From NCBI GenBank assembly GCA_016871295.1, contig VFZD01000002.1, positions 19,950 through 83,949 of the forward strand: DNA of 64,000 bases, given 5' to 3'. Under the pieces are notes generated by a model. It saw nothing but the letters and a program-made list of their open reading frames with translations, had not been told where the DNA came from and searched no databases. Positions 1 through 8,931 of the stretch are shown in pieces. The translations under genes and the position numbers were made by a program. Position 1 is the first letter of the stretch. Each line of letters begins with the position of its first letter. Source of the DNA: Actinomycetota bacterium (GTDB lineage: Bacteria; Actinomycetota; Acidimicrobiia; Acidimicrobiales; Ilumatobacteraceae).

Positions 1-180
1 GTGATGCTGGTTCTTGTCACCATCACGGCGATTCAAAGGTTCTTCAATGTCTGGAACCAAGCGGCGGTCGCCCCGGCTGTAGCCGACAAGGTTGCTTTGA
101 GGCAATCGCGTCGCGCTTCGCGTCGGGCTCGTCGCGACGATCGTCGCTTGCGGGCTTCGCGTCGCCGTCGGGTTCAGTGA
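1..180 (+). CDS. pgsA: C-terminal end of phosphatidylinositol phosphate synthase (CDP-alcohol phosphatidyltransferase), truncated by window edge
   Basis: Only the last 59 residues are in the window, and the frame is open at base 1. They show one hydrophobic segment (MLVLVTITAIQRFF) and then a very arginine-rich tail, which suits the last membrane helix and cytoplasmic end of a CDP-alcohol phosphatidyltransferase. The catalytic CDP-alcohol motif would lie upstream and is not visible, so the call rests mainly on context: in actinobacteria the PIP synthase gene directly precedes the PIM acyltransferase and PimA genes, as here. Its TGA overlaps the next start codon (GTGA). The protein would make phosphatidylinositol phosphate, the precursor of PI and PIMs. 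Confidence 0.6.
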   Translation: MMLVLVTITAIQRFFNVWNQAAVAPAVADKVALRQSRRASRRARRDDRRLRASRRRRVQ

Positions 181-1052
181 TTCTTGGTTACCGAATAGTT
201 TCTCGGCTCGCCGCGGTCGCACCTTCGTTCGTATTCCGAATCATCGACGCCACCATCGTGCCGATGATTTGTCTTTGTCTGCGTGCGAAGAGGCGGATCG
301 TCGCCGCAAACATGCGCCGTGTCGACCCGAGTTTGCGCGGCAAAGAACTAAGGCGAGTCGTGAACCGGGCCTATCGAAGCTACGCGCGCTACTACATCGA
401 AACTTTCAGGGTGCCGTTTCTGGACAAGCAGCAGATCGAGTCGGGTATCAACGTCGAGGGTTTTGAACACGTCCAGAACGCCCTGAGCAAAGGCAAAGGC
501 GTGATTTTGGCGTTGCCCCACCTGGGCGGTTGGGAGTGGTCGGGGCGATGGCTGATCCACCAGGGCCATCAACTTCACGCCGTGGTCGAAAAACTCGAGT
601 CTGAACCCGTGTTCAAAATGTTCACCGAACTGCGCAAAGGTTACGGAGTCTCGGTGATTCCGCTCGATGACCGTGCCGGCCTCGCGGTGCAGGGAGCGCT
701 CGCAAGAAATGAGATCGTCGCTTTGCTCTGCGACAGAGATCTGCAGGGCAACGGCGTGAGCGCAGATTTTTTCGGCGAGTCAACGACCCTGCCCGCCGGC
801 CCGGCATTCTTCGCGCTGCGCACGGGGGCGGCGTTGTTGCCGATCGGCACGTATTTTTCGCCGGGCTTCGACAAACATGAGACCGTGGTCATGCCGCCAA
901 TCGAGGTGACGCGGGTGGGTTCACTTCGTCAAGATGTTTCGCGGCTGACCCAAGAACTCGCGCACGCGATCGAGAGCCTGATCAAACGGGCCCCCGATCA
1001 ATGGCACTTGTTCCAACCGAATTGGCCGAGCGACAAGACTGTCGAACGATAG
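177..1052 (+). CDS. patA: Phosphatidylinositol mannoside acyltransferase (HtrB/LPLAT family)
   Basis: This 291-residue protein belongs to the lysophospholipid acyltransferase family related to lipid A acyltransferases. The catalytic HX4E motif is at residues 115-120 (HLGGWE). Family knowledge and position between pgsA and pimA point to acylation of the mannose of PIM1/PIM2 at the inner face of the plasma membrane. The N-terminal 35 residues are hydrophobic and followed by a basic stretch, which fits membrane association. GTG at 177 overlaps the preceding stop, so translation is probably coupled. A general LPLAT acting on another glycolipid is the alternative. Confidence 0.88.
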   Translation: MILGYRIVSRLAAVAPSFVFRIIDATIVPMICLCLRAKRRIVAANMRRVDPSLRGKELRRVVNRAYRSYARYYIETFRVPFLDKQQIESGINVEGFEHVQNALSKGKGVILALPHLGGWEWSGRWLIHQGHQLHAVVEKLESEPVFKMFTELRKGYGVSVIPLDDRAGLAVQGALARNEIVALLCDRDLQGNGVSADFFGESTTLPAGPAFFALRTGAALLPIGTYFSPGFDKHETVVMPPIEVTRVGSLRQDVSRLTQELAHAIESLIKRAPDQWHLFQPNWPSDKTVER

Positions 1053-1103
1053 CCATCGGTTGACGCCATTTAATCGACCTAGTCGCATGCCAGTTTATGG
1101 TCG

Positions 1104-1109
1104 TACCGT
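1104..1109 (+). promoter_or_regulatory. -10 element of pimA (leaderless type)
   Basis: TACCGT lies 7 nt before the GTG at 1117, with no Shine-Dalgarno. This spacing would put the transcript start on the start codon. It supports GTG 1117 rather than ATG 1198 as the pimA start. Confidence 0.4.
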
Positions 1110-1116
1110 GTAGCCC

Positions 1117-2358
1117 GTGAAGTCGCTCTCGAAAAATCGTTCAGAGTCGGCGATGCCAAAACGCTCGCAGGTCGGCACGAAGTATGTGCGCAAAAAGATG
1201 TTGCGCATCGGCCTCGTTTGTCCGTACAGTCTGACGATCCCGGGCGGGGTGCAGGTGCAGGTGTTGGGGCTGGCCCGCGAATTGCGAAAGATGGGGCACG
1301 AGGCCCGCGTTCTCGGCCCGTGCGACGGCCCGCCGCCCGAGCCGTTCGTGACCCCGCTCGGCAACAGCCTGCCGACTGCCGCCAACGGTTCGGTCGTGCC
1401 GCTCGCGCCAGACCCCGCGGCGGCGTTGCGCACGATCAGGGCGATCAACGACGAATCGTTCGATGTGCTGCACCTGCACGAGCCGATCGCGCCGGGGCCG
1501 ACCGTGACGGCGCTGCTGGTTCGACTCGCCCCGATGATCGGCACCTTTCACGCCGCCGGAGATATCGCGTGGTACGGCCGCTTGAGCAAAGGTGTCAACT
1601 GGATCGCGGATTTTCTCGACGCCCGAGCAGCCGTGTCGCCCCAAGCCAAAGAACTGGCATACAGATATTTGGGCGGAGATTACGAAGTTTTGTTCAACGG
1701 CATCGAGAACGATCTCTATTTCCGTGACGACTCGAGTCGGGGCGCGACCAACGCCGTCTTCTTTTGCGGCAGGTTCGAACCGCGCAAAGGCTTGGCCGTC
1801 TTGCTCGAGGCGTTCGAGAAACTCGCCGACGGCACCGAGTTGTGGGTCGCCTCGGACGGGGAAGGAATCGACGCCCTCAAGGCCAAGTATGCGCACGACC
1901 CGCGCATTTCATGGCTGGGTCGTATCACCGACGCCGAGAAAATAGATCGTCTCGCGCGATGCGCGGTCTTTTGCGCACCTTCCCTGCACAGCGAGTCGTT
2001 CGGCATCGTCGTGCTCGAGGCGATGGCCAGTGGCGCACCGGTGGTCGCCAGTGCGCTGGACGGCTACAAGAATGTCGCCACCGATGAAGTGAACGCGTTG
2101 TTGGTCGAACCCGGCGATGCAGTCGCCCTCAGCGAGGCGTTGACACGCATCATCGACGACAAACAATTGGCGACACGACTGCGTCTGGGTGGTCTCGAGC
2201 GGGCGAGGGAACTGTCGATGCGCCATCTGGCCGAGATCTATGTCGAGATTTATCACAAGGTTTTGGAGCGCGAGAGCGTCGATCCCGATCATCATCCAAA
2301 AAGTAGGATCGTGCGAATGTTCTCAGACCGAGTCTTGCGAAAACCGCAGTTCTCGTGA
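1117..2358 (+). CDS. pimA: Phosphatidylinositol alpha-mannosyltransferase, GT4 family
   Basis: GT-B glycosyltransferase expected to transfer mannose from GDP-Man to phosphatidylinositol on the cytoplasmic face of the membrane. Visible marks are the glycine-rich N-terminal loop (CPYSLTIPGGVQ), HLHEPIAP, FCGRFEPRKGL, and the C-terminal EX7E motif in ESFGIVVLEAMASG. Alignment with mycobacterial PimA from memory begins at Met28 (ATG 1198), so the GTG at 1117 adds a basic 27-residue extension. I keep 1117 because a -10 element sits at leaderless spacing before it; 1198 is the alternative. It follows patA after a 64-base gap. Confidence 0.88.
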   Translation: MKSLSKNRSESAMPKRSQVGTKYVRKKMLRIGLVCPYSLTIPGGVQVQVLGLARELRKMGHEARVLGPCDGPPPEPFVTPLGNSLPTAANGSVVPLAPDPAAALRTIRAINDESFDVLHLHEPIAPGPTVTALLVRLAPMIGTFHAAGDIAWYGRLSKGVNWIADFLDARAAVSPQAKELAYRYLGGDYEVLFNGIENDLYFRDDSSRGATNAVFFCGRFEPRKGLAVLLEAFEKLADGTELWVASDGEGIDALKAKYAHDPRISWLGRITDAEKIDRLARCAVFCAPSLHSESFGIVVLEAMASGAPVVASALDGYKNVATDEVNALLVEPGDAVALSEALTRIIDDKQLATRLRLGGLERARELSMRHLAEIYVEIYHKVLERESVDPDHHPKSRIVRMFSDRVLRKPQFS

Positions 2359-2366
2359 GCACCCAC

Positions 2367-2372
2367 TAGAAT
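2367..2372 (+). promoter_or_regulatory. Possible -10 element of lemA
   Basis: TAGAAT sits 26 nt before the lemA ATG, leaving a short leader of about 18-20 nt. No clear -35 or strong Shine-Dalgarno is visible. Confidence 0.3.
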
Positions 2373-2398
2373 AATTTCAAAGAAAGCGCGAGAAACAG

Positions 2399-2950
2399 AT
2401 GTCGACTTGGATAATCGTGGTTTTGGTTCTGGTGGTGGCGGCTTTCGCCGTCTTGATCTACAACTCGTTGGTGCAAAAACGAAACCAGGTCAAGAATGCA
2501 TGGTCGCAAATCGACGTGCAGTTGAAGCGTCGCATCGAACTCATTCCGAATCTCGTTGAAACGGTGAAGGGTTATGCGAGTTTCGAGCAGAAGACTTTGC
2601 AGGATGTGATCATTGCCCGCAACCTGGCGATGGCGGCGCCCAGCACGGTCGCCGGCCAGGCGGGTGCCGACAACGCCTTGTCGGGCGCCTTGCGCCAGTT
2701 GTTCGCGCTTTCCGAGTCGTACCCCGATTTGAAAGCCAACGCCAGTTTCCTGAATTTGCAGGAAGAGTTGAGCAATACCGAAAGCCGCATCGCGTATGCA
2801 CGACAGTTTTTCAACGACGCCGTTTTGACCTACAACAACGCCGTGCACACCTTTCCGAGCGTTGTCTTTGCGTCGCTCTTCAAATTCGAAGAGAGCGAGT
2901 TCTTTGAGGCTCTAGATGCCGAAAAGTCGGCGCCAAAAGTTCAGTTCTAA
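2399..2950 (+). CDS. lemA: LemA family membrane-anchored protein
   Basis: The 183-residue protein has a short periplasm-facing N-terminus, a single membrane helix at about residues 3-24 and then a long helical domain. The family signature NSLVQKRNQVKNAWSQIDVQ followed by RIELIPNLVETVKGY is clear. LemA proteins have no established catalytic role. They often sit next to HtpX-type proteases or TPM-domain proteins, and here an M48 protease gene starts 14 bases downstream, so a partnership at the membrane is likely. Confidence 0.9.
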   Translation: MSTWIIVVLVLVVAAFAVLIYNSLVQKRNQVKNAWSQIDVQLKRRIELIPNLVETVKGYASFEQKTLQDVIIARNLAMAAPSTVAGQAGADNALSGALRQLFALSESYPDLKANASFLNLQEELSNTESRIAYARQFFNDAVLTYNNAVHTFPSVVFASLFKFEESEFFEALDAEKSAPKVQF

Positions 2951-2964
2951 GTTCGCGCCGCACG

Positions 2965-3870
2965 ATGTACGAACTCATTTCGTCGAACAAACGCCGTTCA
3001 ATATTTCTGTTGTTCGGGTTCGTATTGTTCACTTTGCTGGCTGGGGTGGCGGTCGGTCAGTTTCTCGGTGACCCGGTTGTCGGTACGTCGATCGCCCTGA
3101 TTTTTTCTGCGCTGATGGCGTTCACCTCGTATTGGAAGTCAGACTCGATCGCCTTGCGGATGAGTCGGGCCAAACCGGCCGACGAGGTCGGCTATCGGCG
3201 ACTGCACAATTTGGTCGAGGGTCTGTGCATCGCCGGTGGTCTGCCCAAGCCGCGCGTGTATGTGATCGATGATCCGGCACCCAACGCGTTTGCCACGGGC
3301 CGCAATCCGAAACATGCGGCGATCGCGGTGACCAGCGGACTTCTCGAATTGTTGGACCGCGTCGAACTCGAGGGTGTCATCGCCCACGAACTCTCGCACA
3401 TCCGCAACTACGACATCCTGGTCTCGACGATGGCGGTGACGCTCGTCGGCACGATCGCGATCCTCACCGATTTGGCGATTCGCATGATGTGGTGGAACGG
3501 CGGGCGGGTCAGTCGGTCATCCGACCGCGGCAATTCGAGCAACCCGTTGGCCCTGATCGGCTTCGTGTTGTTGATCCTCGCGCCGATAATCGCCCGCATC
3601 ATGCAGGCCAGCGTCAGTCGTCGTCGCGAAACTTTGGCCGATGTTTCGGCCTGTCAATTGACCCGCTATCCGCCGGGCTTGATTTCGGCGCTGGAAAAGC
3701 TTCAGAAAGACAGCACCGTGACGCACTCGGCCAGCATGGCCACGGCCCATATGTGGATTGAGCAACCATTGTCGGGGGTGAATGACGCAGGTCGACTCGC
3801 TGGATTTCATAAACTGTTCAATACACACCCACCGCTCTCCGAGCGAATAGCACTCTTAAGGGAGATGTAA
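2965..3870 (+). CDS. htpX: HtpX-like M48 family zinc metalloprotease, membrane-bound
   Basis: This is a 301-residue membrane protease. Two hydrophobic segments lie in the first 60 residues, and two more follow the active site at about 155-177 and 190-210. The zinc motif HELSH is at 141-145, and the third ligand is expected in the RRETLAD segment near residue 218. HtpX proteins degrade misfolded membrane proteins with the active site in the cytoplasm. The C-terminal NTHPPLSERIALL is typical of the family. It is in one unit with lemA. Confidence 0.92.
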   Translation: MYELISSNKRRSIFLLFGFVLFTLLAGVAVGQFLGDPVVGTSIALIFSALMAFTSYWKSDSIALRMSRAKPADEVGYRRLHNLVEGLCIAGGLPKPRVYVIDDPAPNAFATGRNPKHAAIAVTSGLLELLDRVELEGVIAHELSHIRNYDILVSTMAVTLVGTIAILTDLAIRMMWWNGGRVSRSSDRGNSSNPLALIGFVLLILAPIIARIMQASVSRRRETLADVSACQLTRYPPGLISALEKLQKDSTVTHSASMATAHMWIEQPLSGVNDAGRLAGFHKLFNTHPPLSERIALLREM

Positions 3871-3872
3871 AA

Positions 3873-4937
3873 ATGCGCGTTTTGCGAACAAGTTATGTTG
3901 CGCTGACGATCTTCGGGCTCGTAGTCGCGAGTTGCGGCGGGTCTTCGGAGACAATCGTCGAGCCGACCGTCGCCGAATCAACCGAGACGACGGTCGCCGA
4001 GACGACCACCACGACGATTCCGATCGTGCGCGCGCCGCTCACCGGCGCGCAAGCCCCCGACGAGTCCGTGATCGGCCGACCGGCGATGGTCGTCAAGATC
4101 GACAACCATCCCAAATCGCGCCCGCAGTGGGGGTTGAACCAAGCCGACATCGTGTTCGAAGAAAACGTCGAGCAACTCACGCGGTTCGCCGCAGTGTTTC
4201 ATTCGCAGGGCAGCGATCCAGTCGGCCCGATTCGCAGCGGTCGCATGCAAGACATCGATTTGTTGGCATCGTTGAACGGCCCGTTGTTCGTTTGGAGCGG
4301 CGGCAACTCGAAGGTGACGGCGGCAATTCGCAAATCGACGATGGTCGACTTGAGTCATTCGGCGGCCAACGAAGCGGGCGGCTACAGACGCGAGTCGAGC
4401 CGCGTCGCGCCGCACAACCTGCTGGCCGAAACGACAAAACTTTGGACGCTCGCCCCCGCCGGCGCCCAAGCGCCGCAGCCGCAATTCGAGTATCGAGCCG
4501 ACAGCGAGACGACGCCGAGCGACGCCAAGCCGACCGCCGCCGTGAAGATCTCAATGGACGGTGTCGATGTGATGTGGGAGTGGAGCGCCGAGAATCTGGC
4601 GTTCGTCCGTTCGCAGGGCGACAAGCGGCATGTCGACATGCAAGATGTGCGCATCAACGCGGCGAACGTGATCTTGATGTCGGTCGTCTATGGCAGGTCG
4701 GGTTCGAGCCCGGTGGCCAAGACGATCGGCAGCGGCGAAGTCTGGGTTTACACGGCCGGCGTTTTGATCCAGGGCACCTGGGAGCGAACCGACCCGCTCA
4801 AGCCATATGTGTTCAAGGACACAAAGGGCGCCGTGATCAAGATGACGCCGGGTCGAACTTGGGTTGAAGTAATTCGGGCCAAGTCGGCGGCGCACGTGCC
4901 CGCGGGTATCGACCCCGCGAGCGTGGCTTATCCGTGA
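3873..4937 (+). CDS. DUF3048 domain-containing lipoprotein (YerB-like)
   Basis: The N-terminus is a lipoprotein signal peptide with lipobox VASC, Cys21 being the acylated residue. A low-complexity Thr/Glu-rich linker (about residues 25-50) follows, then a DUF3048 region recognised by GRPAMVVKIDNHPKSRPQWG and RSGRMQDIDLL. The C-terminal half resembles the DUF3048 C-terminal domain. Function is unknown; YerB of Bacillus is the best-known relative. It starts 2 bases after htpX with GGGAGA upstream, so it is probably in the lemA-htpX unit and exported to the outer side of the membrane. Confidence 0.82.
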   Translation: MRVLRTSYVALTIFGLVVASCGGSSETIVEPTVAESTETTVAETTTTTIPIVRAPLTGAQAPDESVIGRPAMVVKIDNHPKSRPQWGLNQADIVFEENVEQLTRFAAVFHSQGSDPVGPIRSGRMQDIDLLASLNGPLFVWSGGNSKVTAAIRKSTMVDLSHSAANEAGGYRRESSRVAPHNLLAETTKLWTLAPAGAQAPQPQFEYRADSETTPSDAKPTAAVKISMDGVDVMWEWSAENLAFVRSQGDKRHVDMQDVRINAANVILMSVVYGRSGSSPVAKTIGSGEVWVYTAGVLIQGTWERTDPLKPYVFKDTKGAVIKMTPGRTWVEVIRAKSAAHVPAGIDPASVAYP

Positions 4938-4970
4938 CGATTTGTTCAAAAATCCCGCGAACGGGTTCGG

Positions 4971-4976
4971 TACGAT
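4971..4976 (+). promoter_or_regulatory. Probable -10 element of pdxS
   Basis: TACGAT is 27 nt before the ATG at 5004, leaving a leader of about 20 nt that holds a GAGAGG Shine-Dalgarno (4991-4996). pdxS is thus leadered, unlike many units in this window. Confidence 0.4.
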
Positions 4977-5003
4977 GGGGCTGTCCACGCGAGAGGTTTG
5001 ACA

Positions 5004-5912
5004 ATGGCGAAACGCGAAACCGACAGGGCTAACAAATCGGCCACAGGTTCGATGGTCGTCAAGCGCGGTCTGGCCGAAATGCTCAAGGGCGGCGTGATCA
5101 TGGATGTCGTCAATCCCGAGCAGGCGAAAATCGCCGAAGATGCGGGAGCATGCGCGGTGATGGCGCTCGAGCGAGTGCCCGCCGATATTCGCCGCGATGG
5201 TGGCGTGGCCCGCATGAGCGACCCCGAGATGATCAACGGCATCCAAGCCGTTTGTTCGATTCCCGTGATGGCCAAGGCGCGCATCGGGCATTTCGTCGAA
5301 GCACAGGTGCTCGAATCTCTCGGTGTCGACTTCATCGACGAAAGCGAAGTTCTCACACCGGCCGACGAGACGCATCACATCGACAAATTCAAGTTCACGG
5401 CGCCGTTCGTCTGTGGCGCGACCAACCTTGGCGAGGCGCTCCGTCGCATCAGTGAAGGTGCGGCGCTGATCAGATCGAAGGGCGAGGCCGGCACCGGAAA
5501 CATCGTCGAGGCGGTGCGCCACTTGCGCTCGATAATCGGCGACATTCGCAAGATCGAACAGGCGGACTCGGCCGAATTGTTCGACTGGGCGAAAAAACTC
5601 CAGGCACCTCTGCCGCTCGTGCAAGAGATCGCCGAAACAGGTTGGTTGCAGGTGCCATTGTTCTGCGCGGGTGGCATCGCCACACCGAGCGATGCGGCAC
5701 TGGCGATGCAGTTGGGTGCCCAGGCCGTTTTCGTCGGATCGGGAATTTTCAAGAGCGACGACCCGGCGCCGCGCGCCAAGGCGATCGTCGAGGCGACAAC
5801 GCATTTCCGCGACGCCGACATCATCGCCAAGGTGAGTCGAAATCTGGGTGTACCGATGACCGGTATCGGCATGGACAAAATCGAACAGCGATACGCGGAG
5901 CGCGGCTGGTGA
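5004..5912 (+). CDS. pdxS: Pyridoxal 5'-phosphate synthase, synthase subunit
   Basis: PdxS makes PLP from ribose 5-phosphate, glyceraldehyde 3-phosphate and ammonia delivered by PdxT. The sequence matches the family nearly end to end: [22 protein letters not shown] start, [10 protein letters not shown] with the substrate-binding lysine, [22 protein letters not shown], and the FVGSGIFKS phosphate site. It is 302 residues from ATG 5004. That start is preferred over TTG 4998 because GAGAGG at 4991-4996 lies 7 nt upstream. The C-terminus ends in ERGW, as in Bacillus PdxS. pdxT follows. Confidence 0.96.
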   Translation: MAKRETDRANKSATGSMVVKRGLAEMLKGGVIMDVVNPEQAKIAEDAGACAVMALERVPADIRRDGGVARMSDPEMINGIQAVCSIPVMAKARIGHFVEAQVLESLGVDFIDESEVLTPADETHHIDKFKFTAPFVCGATNLGEALRRISEGAALIRSKGEAGTGNIVEAVRHLRSIIGDIRKIEQADSAELFDWAKKLQAPLPLVQEIAETGWLQVPLFCAGGIATPSDAALAMQLGAQAVFVGSGIFKSDDPAPRAKAIVEATTHFRDADIIAKVSRNLGVPMTGIGMDKIEQRYAERGW

Positions 5913-5930
5913 ACGACTCGAGGCCTCCAG

Positions 5931-6527
5931 GTGGTGCGCTCGTCGGCGAGTAACTCGAACAAAACGGTCGGTGTTCTCGCGCTGCAGGGCGCGTTTGCCA
6001 GTCACGAAGCGGTATTCGAATCGCTCGGGGTCAGGAGCCTTCAGGTCCGTACCCCCGAGGACTTGGGTCAAGTCGACGCCCTGGTCTTGCCCGGCGGCGA
6101 GTCGACGACAATTTCGCAATTGCTCGAATCATCCGAGTTGTTCGAGCCCGTCAAGAAGTCGGTGCACGAGGGCATGCCCGTTTTCGGAACCTGCGCGGGG
6201 ATGATTCTGTTGTCGAAAAAGATTCTGGATGGTCGCGCCGATCAACTTTCGTTCGGGGCCATCGACATCGAGGTGCAGCGCAACGCGTATGGCCGACAAA
6301 TCGACAGTTTCGAGGCCGATATCGAAGTGAAAACGTTTTCCACGCCGTTTCACGCCGTGTTCATCAGGGCGCCACGAATTTCAAAACTCGGGTCGGGGGT
6401 AACCGTGTTGGCCGAACTCGACAAAGACGTCGTCCTCGCGCGTCAAAACAATGTGATGGTCGCCTCGTTCCATCCGGAACTTTCGCGCGATGACCGCGTC
6501 CATCAACTTTTCTTGAAGGAGATCTAA
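5931..6527 (+). CDS. pdxT: Pyridoxal 5'-phosphate synthase, glutaminase subunit
   Basis: This class I glutamine amidotransferase (198 residues) supplies ammonia to PdxS. The oxyanion region LPGGESTT, the nucleophile cysteine in FGTCAGMILL and the His/Glu pair in FHPEL are all present. The gene begins 19 bases after pdxS, and two in-frame GTG codons (5931, 5934) could start it. PdxS and PdxT assemble into a 12+12 complex in known species. Confidence 0.95.
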   Translation: MVRSSASNSNKTVGVLALQGAFASHEAVFESLGVRSLQVRTPEDLGQVDALVLPGGESTTISQLLESSELFEPVKKSVHEGMPVFGTCAGMILLSKKILDGRADQLSFGAIDIEVQRNAYGRQIDSFEADIEVKTFSTPFHAVFIRAPRISKLGSGVTVLAELDKDVVLARQNNVMVASFHPELSRDDRVHQLFLKEI

Positions 6528-6529
6528 CG

Positions 6530-7276
6530 ATGTCCGGTCATTCAAAGTGGGCGACGATCAAGCACAAAAAGGCCGCGGTCGACAAGGTGCGCGGCAAGAC
6601 TTTCGCCAAACTCTCGCGCCTGCTCGAAGTCGCGGCGCGCGAGGGTGGTGGCGACCCGGCGACGAACGCCTCGTTGCGCACGGTGGTGGCCAAAGCCAAG
6701 GCGGCTTCGATGACCAACGACGCGATCGATCGGGCGATCAAACGCGGCACCGGCGAAACCGACGGCGAAGCCTACGAAGCGGTGACCTACGAGGCCTATG
6801 GGCCGGGAGGGGTGGCGATGTTGATCGAGATTCTGACCGACAACCGCAATCGAACCGCGGCCGATGTGCGCATGATTTTTTCGAAGCAAGGTGGCTCGAT
6901 GGCGGCTCCCGGGTCGGTGGCGTGGCAGTTTTCGCGCAAAGGCGTTTTGCTCGTACCCAAGTCGACGAGCGAGGACGTGTTGATGACAGTCGGGCTCGAG
7001 CACGGTTTAGAAGATGTTTCGCCCGACGATGAAATGTGGCATATGACCGCAGATCCAAGCCAAGTTTTCGATCTCAAGGCGGCGCTCGAATCGGCGGGAG
7101 TCGATGTGATCTCGGCGTCGACGACGATGTTGTCGTCGAATTCAGTCGTCGTGACCGATGCGGCCGAGGCCAGGGCGATCTTGCGAATCATGGGCGAACT
7201 CGACGACAACGACGACGTTCAAGACGTGTTCGCCAATTTCGACATCGCCGAGTCGTTGATGCAAGAAGTGGGGTAA
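6530..7276 (+). CDS. yebC: YebC/PmpR family protein (TACO1-like translation or transcription factor)
   Basis: The 248-residue protein opens with the family hallmark MSGHSKWATIKHKKAAVD and has the AIKRGTGE and YEAYGPGGVAMLIEILTDNR segments. The family has been described both as a transcription regulator and as a factor easing ribosome stalling at proline-rich stretches. The gene is 3 bases after pdxT, and a ruvCAB cluster lies close downstream, a common neighbourhood for yebC. Confidence 0.95.
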   Translation: MSGHSKWATIKHKKAAVDKVRGKTFAKLSRLLEVAAREGGGDPATNASLRTVVAKAKAASMTNDAIDRAIKRGTGETDGEAYEAVTYEAYGPGGVAMLIEILTDNRNRTAADVRMIFSKQGGSMAAPGSVAWQFSRKGVLLVPKSTSEDVLMTVGLEHGLEDVSPDDEMWHMTADPSQVFDLKAALESAGVDVISASTTMLSSNSVVVTDAAEARAILRIMGELDDNDDVQDVFANFDIAESLMQEVG

Positions 7277-7279
7277 CAG

Positions 7280-7741
7280 GTGGCCGCAGGTTCACCGGTT
7301 GAAGTCGGCTCGACAGCCCCAGACTTCACCCTGCCCGGTACGGGCTCGAAGTCGTACGGTCTCGCGCAGTTCAAGGGCAGGACGGTTGTCCTGGTCTTTT
7401 ATCCGGGTGACGAGACGCTCGTATGCACCAAGCAACTTTGTTCATACAACAACGAACTTCAACAGTTCGAGAAGGTCAATGCACAGATTTTGGCGATCTC
7501 GGCCCAAGATGTGGCAAGCCACGAGAGTTTCAGCACCAATCGGGGATTCAAGTTTCCGTTGTTGGCCGACACCGAAAAATCGGTGGCGAAGGCATATGGC
7601 ACGGTCGGACCACTCGGTCTGCCACGGCGAAGCGTGTTCGTGATCGATCCGCAGGGTGTGGTCAAGTACGTCCATCGGGCGCTACTCGGCGTCACTTTCC
7701 GACCCGTAGCCGAATTGATCGAGGCGGTCGCCCAGGCCTAG
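7280..7741 (+). CDS. Peroxiredoxin, BCP/AhpC-TSA type
   Basis: The 153-residue thioredoxin-fold protein should reduce peroxides. The peroxidatic motif is visible as FYPGDETLVCTKQLC: Pro, Thr and the peroxidatic Cys, with a second Cys five residues later, the arrangement of atypical two-cysteine BCP enzymes. A conserved Arg is in GLPRRSVFVID. Its GTG start is 4 bases after yebC. Nothing in the sequence identifies the reducing partner, although thioredoxin is usual. Confidence 0.9.
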   Translation: MAAGSPVEVGSTAPDFTLPGTGSKSYGLAQFKGRTVVLVFYPGDETLVCTKQLCSYNNELQQFEKVNAQILAISAQDVASHESFSTNRGFKFPLLADTEKSVAKAYGTVGPLGLPRRSVFVIDPQGVVKYVHRALLGVTFRPVAELIEAVAQA

Positions 7742-7753
7742 AGCGGCCCAGAC

Positions 7754-7759
7754 TAGGAT
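7754..7759 (+). promoter_or_regulatory. -10 element of ruvCAB (leaderless type)
   Basis: TAGGAT ends 6 nt before the ruvC ATG at 7766, with no Shine-Dalgarno between them. This predicts transcription starting on or next to the start codon. Confidence 0.5.
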
Positions 7760-7765
7760 GAACAT

Positions 7766-8347
7766 ATGTTCGCCCCACCACCTGTCGAGTCAACAGTATT
7801 GGGTGTCGATCCGGGTCTGACCCGATGTGGTTATGCGATTTTGCGGGTTCGACACAACACCGAAATCAAATTGATCGGCCTCGGGGTTTTGACCACATCA
7901 AAGACCAAGCCGATGCCGGAGCGACTCGCCGAAGTGGCCGAAGAATTTGATTCGTTGTTCGACCAGTATTCGCCCGACGTCTTGGCGATCGAGCGTGTTT
8001 TCTTTCGAGCGAATGTTCGCACCGCGATGAGCGTGGGTCAGGTGAGCGGTCTCGTGTTGAGCGGCGCGGCCCGGCGCGGCATCGAGATTGTGCAGTACTC
8101 GCCGAACCAAGTCAAACTCGCGGTCGTCGGCTGGGGTGGAGCCGACAAAGCACAGGTCCAAAAAATGGTCAAGCAGCGCCTCGGTCTGGGCACGGTTCCA
8201 AAACCCGCCGATGCGGCCGATGCGGCGGCGATCGCGTTGTGCCATGTTGCTTCGAGTCCGCTGGCGGTCCGGATCGCCGTGGCGACGCACGACCCGAAGA
8301 AGAGAGGCACGCGCAACCTCTCGCGTACGGGCGGGGCAACCGCATGA
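7766..8347 (+). CDS. ruvC: Crossover junction endodeoxyribonuclease RuvC
   Basis: RuvC cuts Holliday junctions after RuvAB branch migration. The RNase H-fold acidic residues are visible: Asp in GVDPGLTRCGYA, Glu in AIERVFF, and the C-terminal Asp cluster DAADAAAIALCH. At 193 residues it is slightly longer than E. coli RuvC because of a basic tail. The start of ruvA overlaps its stop. Confidence 0.96.
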   Translation: MFAPPPVESTVLGVDPGLTRCGYAILRVRHNTEIKLIGLGVLTTSKTKPMPERLAEVAEEFDSLFDQYSPDVLAIERVFFRANVRTAMSVGQVSGLVLSGAARRGIEIVQYSPNQVKLAVVGWGGADKAQVQKMVKQRLGLGTVPKPADAADAAAIALCHVASSPLAVRIAVATHDPKKRGTRNLSRTGGATA

Positions 8348-8931
8348 TCGGTTCGTTGCGTGGGGTCGTGCTTGAGCGGCTGGGCGAGTCGAAAGTCTTG
8401 CTCGAGGTCAACGGTTTGGGTTATCTCGTGCACGTGACGCCGAAAACCCTCGGCGAACTGGAGCCGACGACCAAGGCGTTTCTTTACATCCATCATCACG
8501 TGCGCGAAGACGCCGAATCGTTGTTCGGGTTCTCCGACCGCGATGAGCGGCAGTGCTTCGAAGTTTTGATCGCGACCCACGGCGTTGGACCGACCATGGC
8601 GATGGCGGTCCTGGCCACGCACTCGCCGCGGGCGCTGATCGACATCGTCGCCGGCGGCGATATTGCCGCGCTGACACTCGTGCCCGGAGTCGGCAAGAAA
8701 ACGGCCGAGCGTCTGTTGATCGAATTGAAGAGCCGACTGCAACTGCACGTGCTCGACGCCACCAACAAAGTTGGCGGCTCTTCGGTTATCGGCGATGTGC
8801 GTGACGCTCTGGCGGGCCTGGGTTATCTGGCCGATGAGATTCGCGATGTGTTGCGCGAGATCAAGGTCGGCGACGAGCCCGAGGTGATGCTTCGCGAGGC
8901 GCTGACCTTGCTGGGGGCCCGTCGTGCGTGA
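8344..8931 (+). CDS. ruvA: Holliday junction branch migration protein RuvA
   Basis: RuvA is the tetrameric junction-binding scaffold for the RuvB motor. The N-terminal OB domain begins [11 protein letters not shown]. Helix-hairpin-helix motifs are seen at [11 protein letters not shown] and [17 protein letters not shown], and a small C-terminal domain would contact RuvB. ATG 8344 overlaps the ruvC stop (ATGA) and matches the family N-terminus, so longer upstream readings are wrong. It is 195 residues, a normal length. Confidence 0.96.
   Translation: MIGSLRGVVLERLGESKVLLEVNGLGYLVHVTPKTLGELEPTTKAFLYIHHHVREDAESLFGFSDRDERQCFEVLIATHGVGPTMAMAVLATHSPRALIDIVAGGDIAALTLVPGVGKKTAERLLIELKSRLQLHVLDATNKVGGSSVIGDVRDALAGLGYLADEIRDVLREIKVGDEPEVMLREALTLLGARRA

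Noticed and set aside
4551..6119. Long minus-strand open frame (522 codons) over DUF3048 and pdxS
   Set aside because: It runs opposite two well-recognised genes and its translation is Arg/His/Asp-rich without family resemblance. Long antisense frames are a by-product of the biased G+C-rich codon use here.
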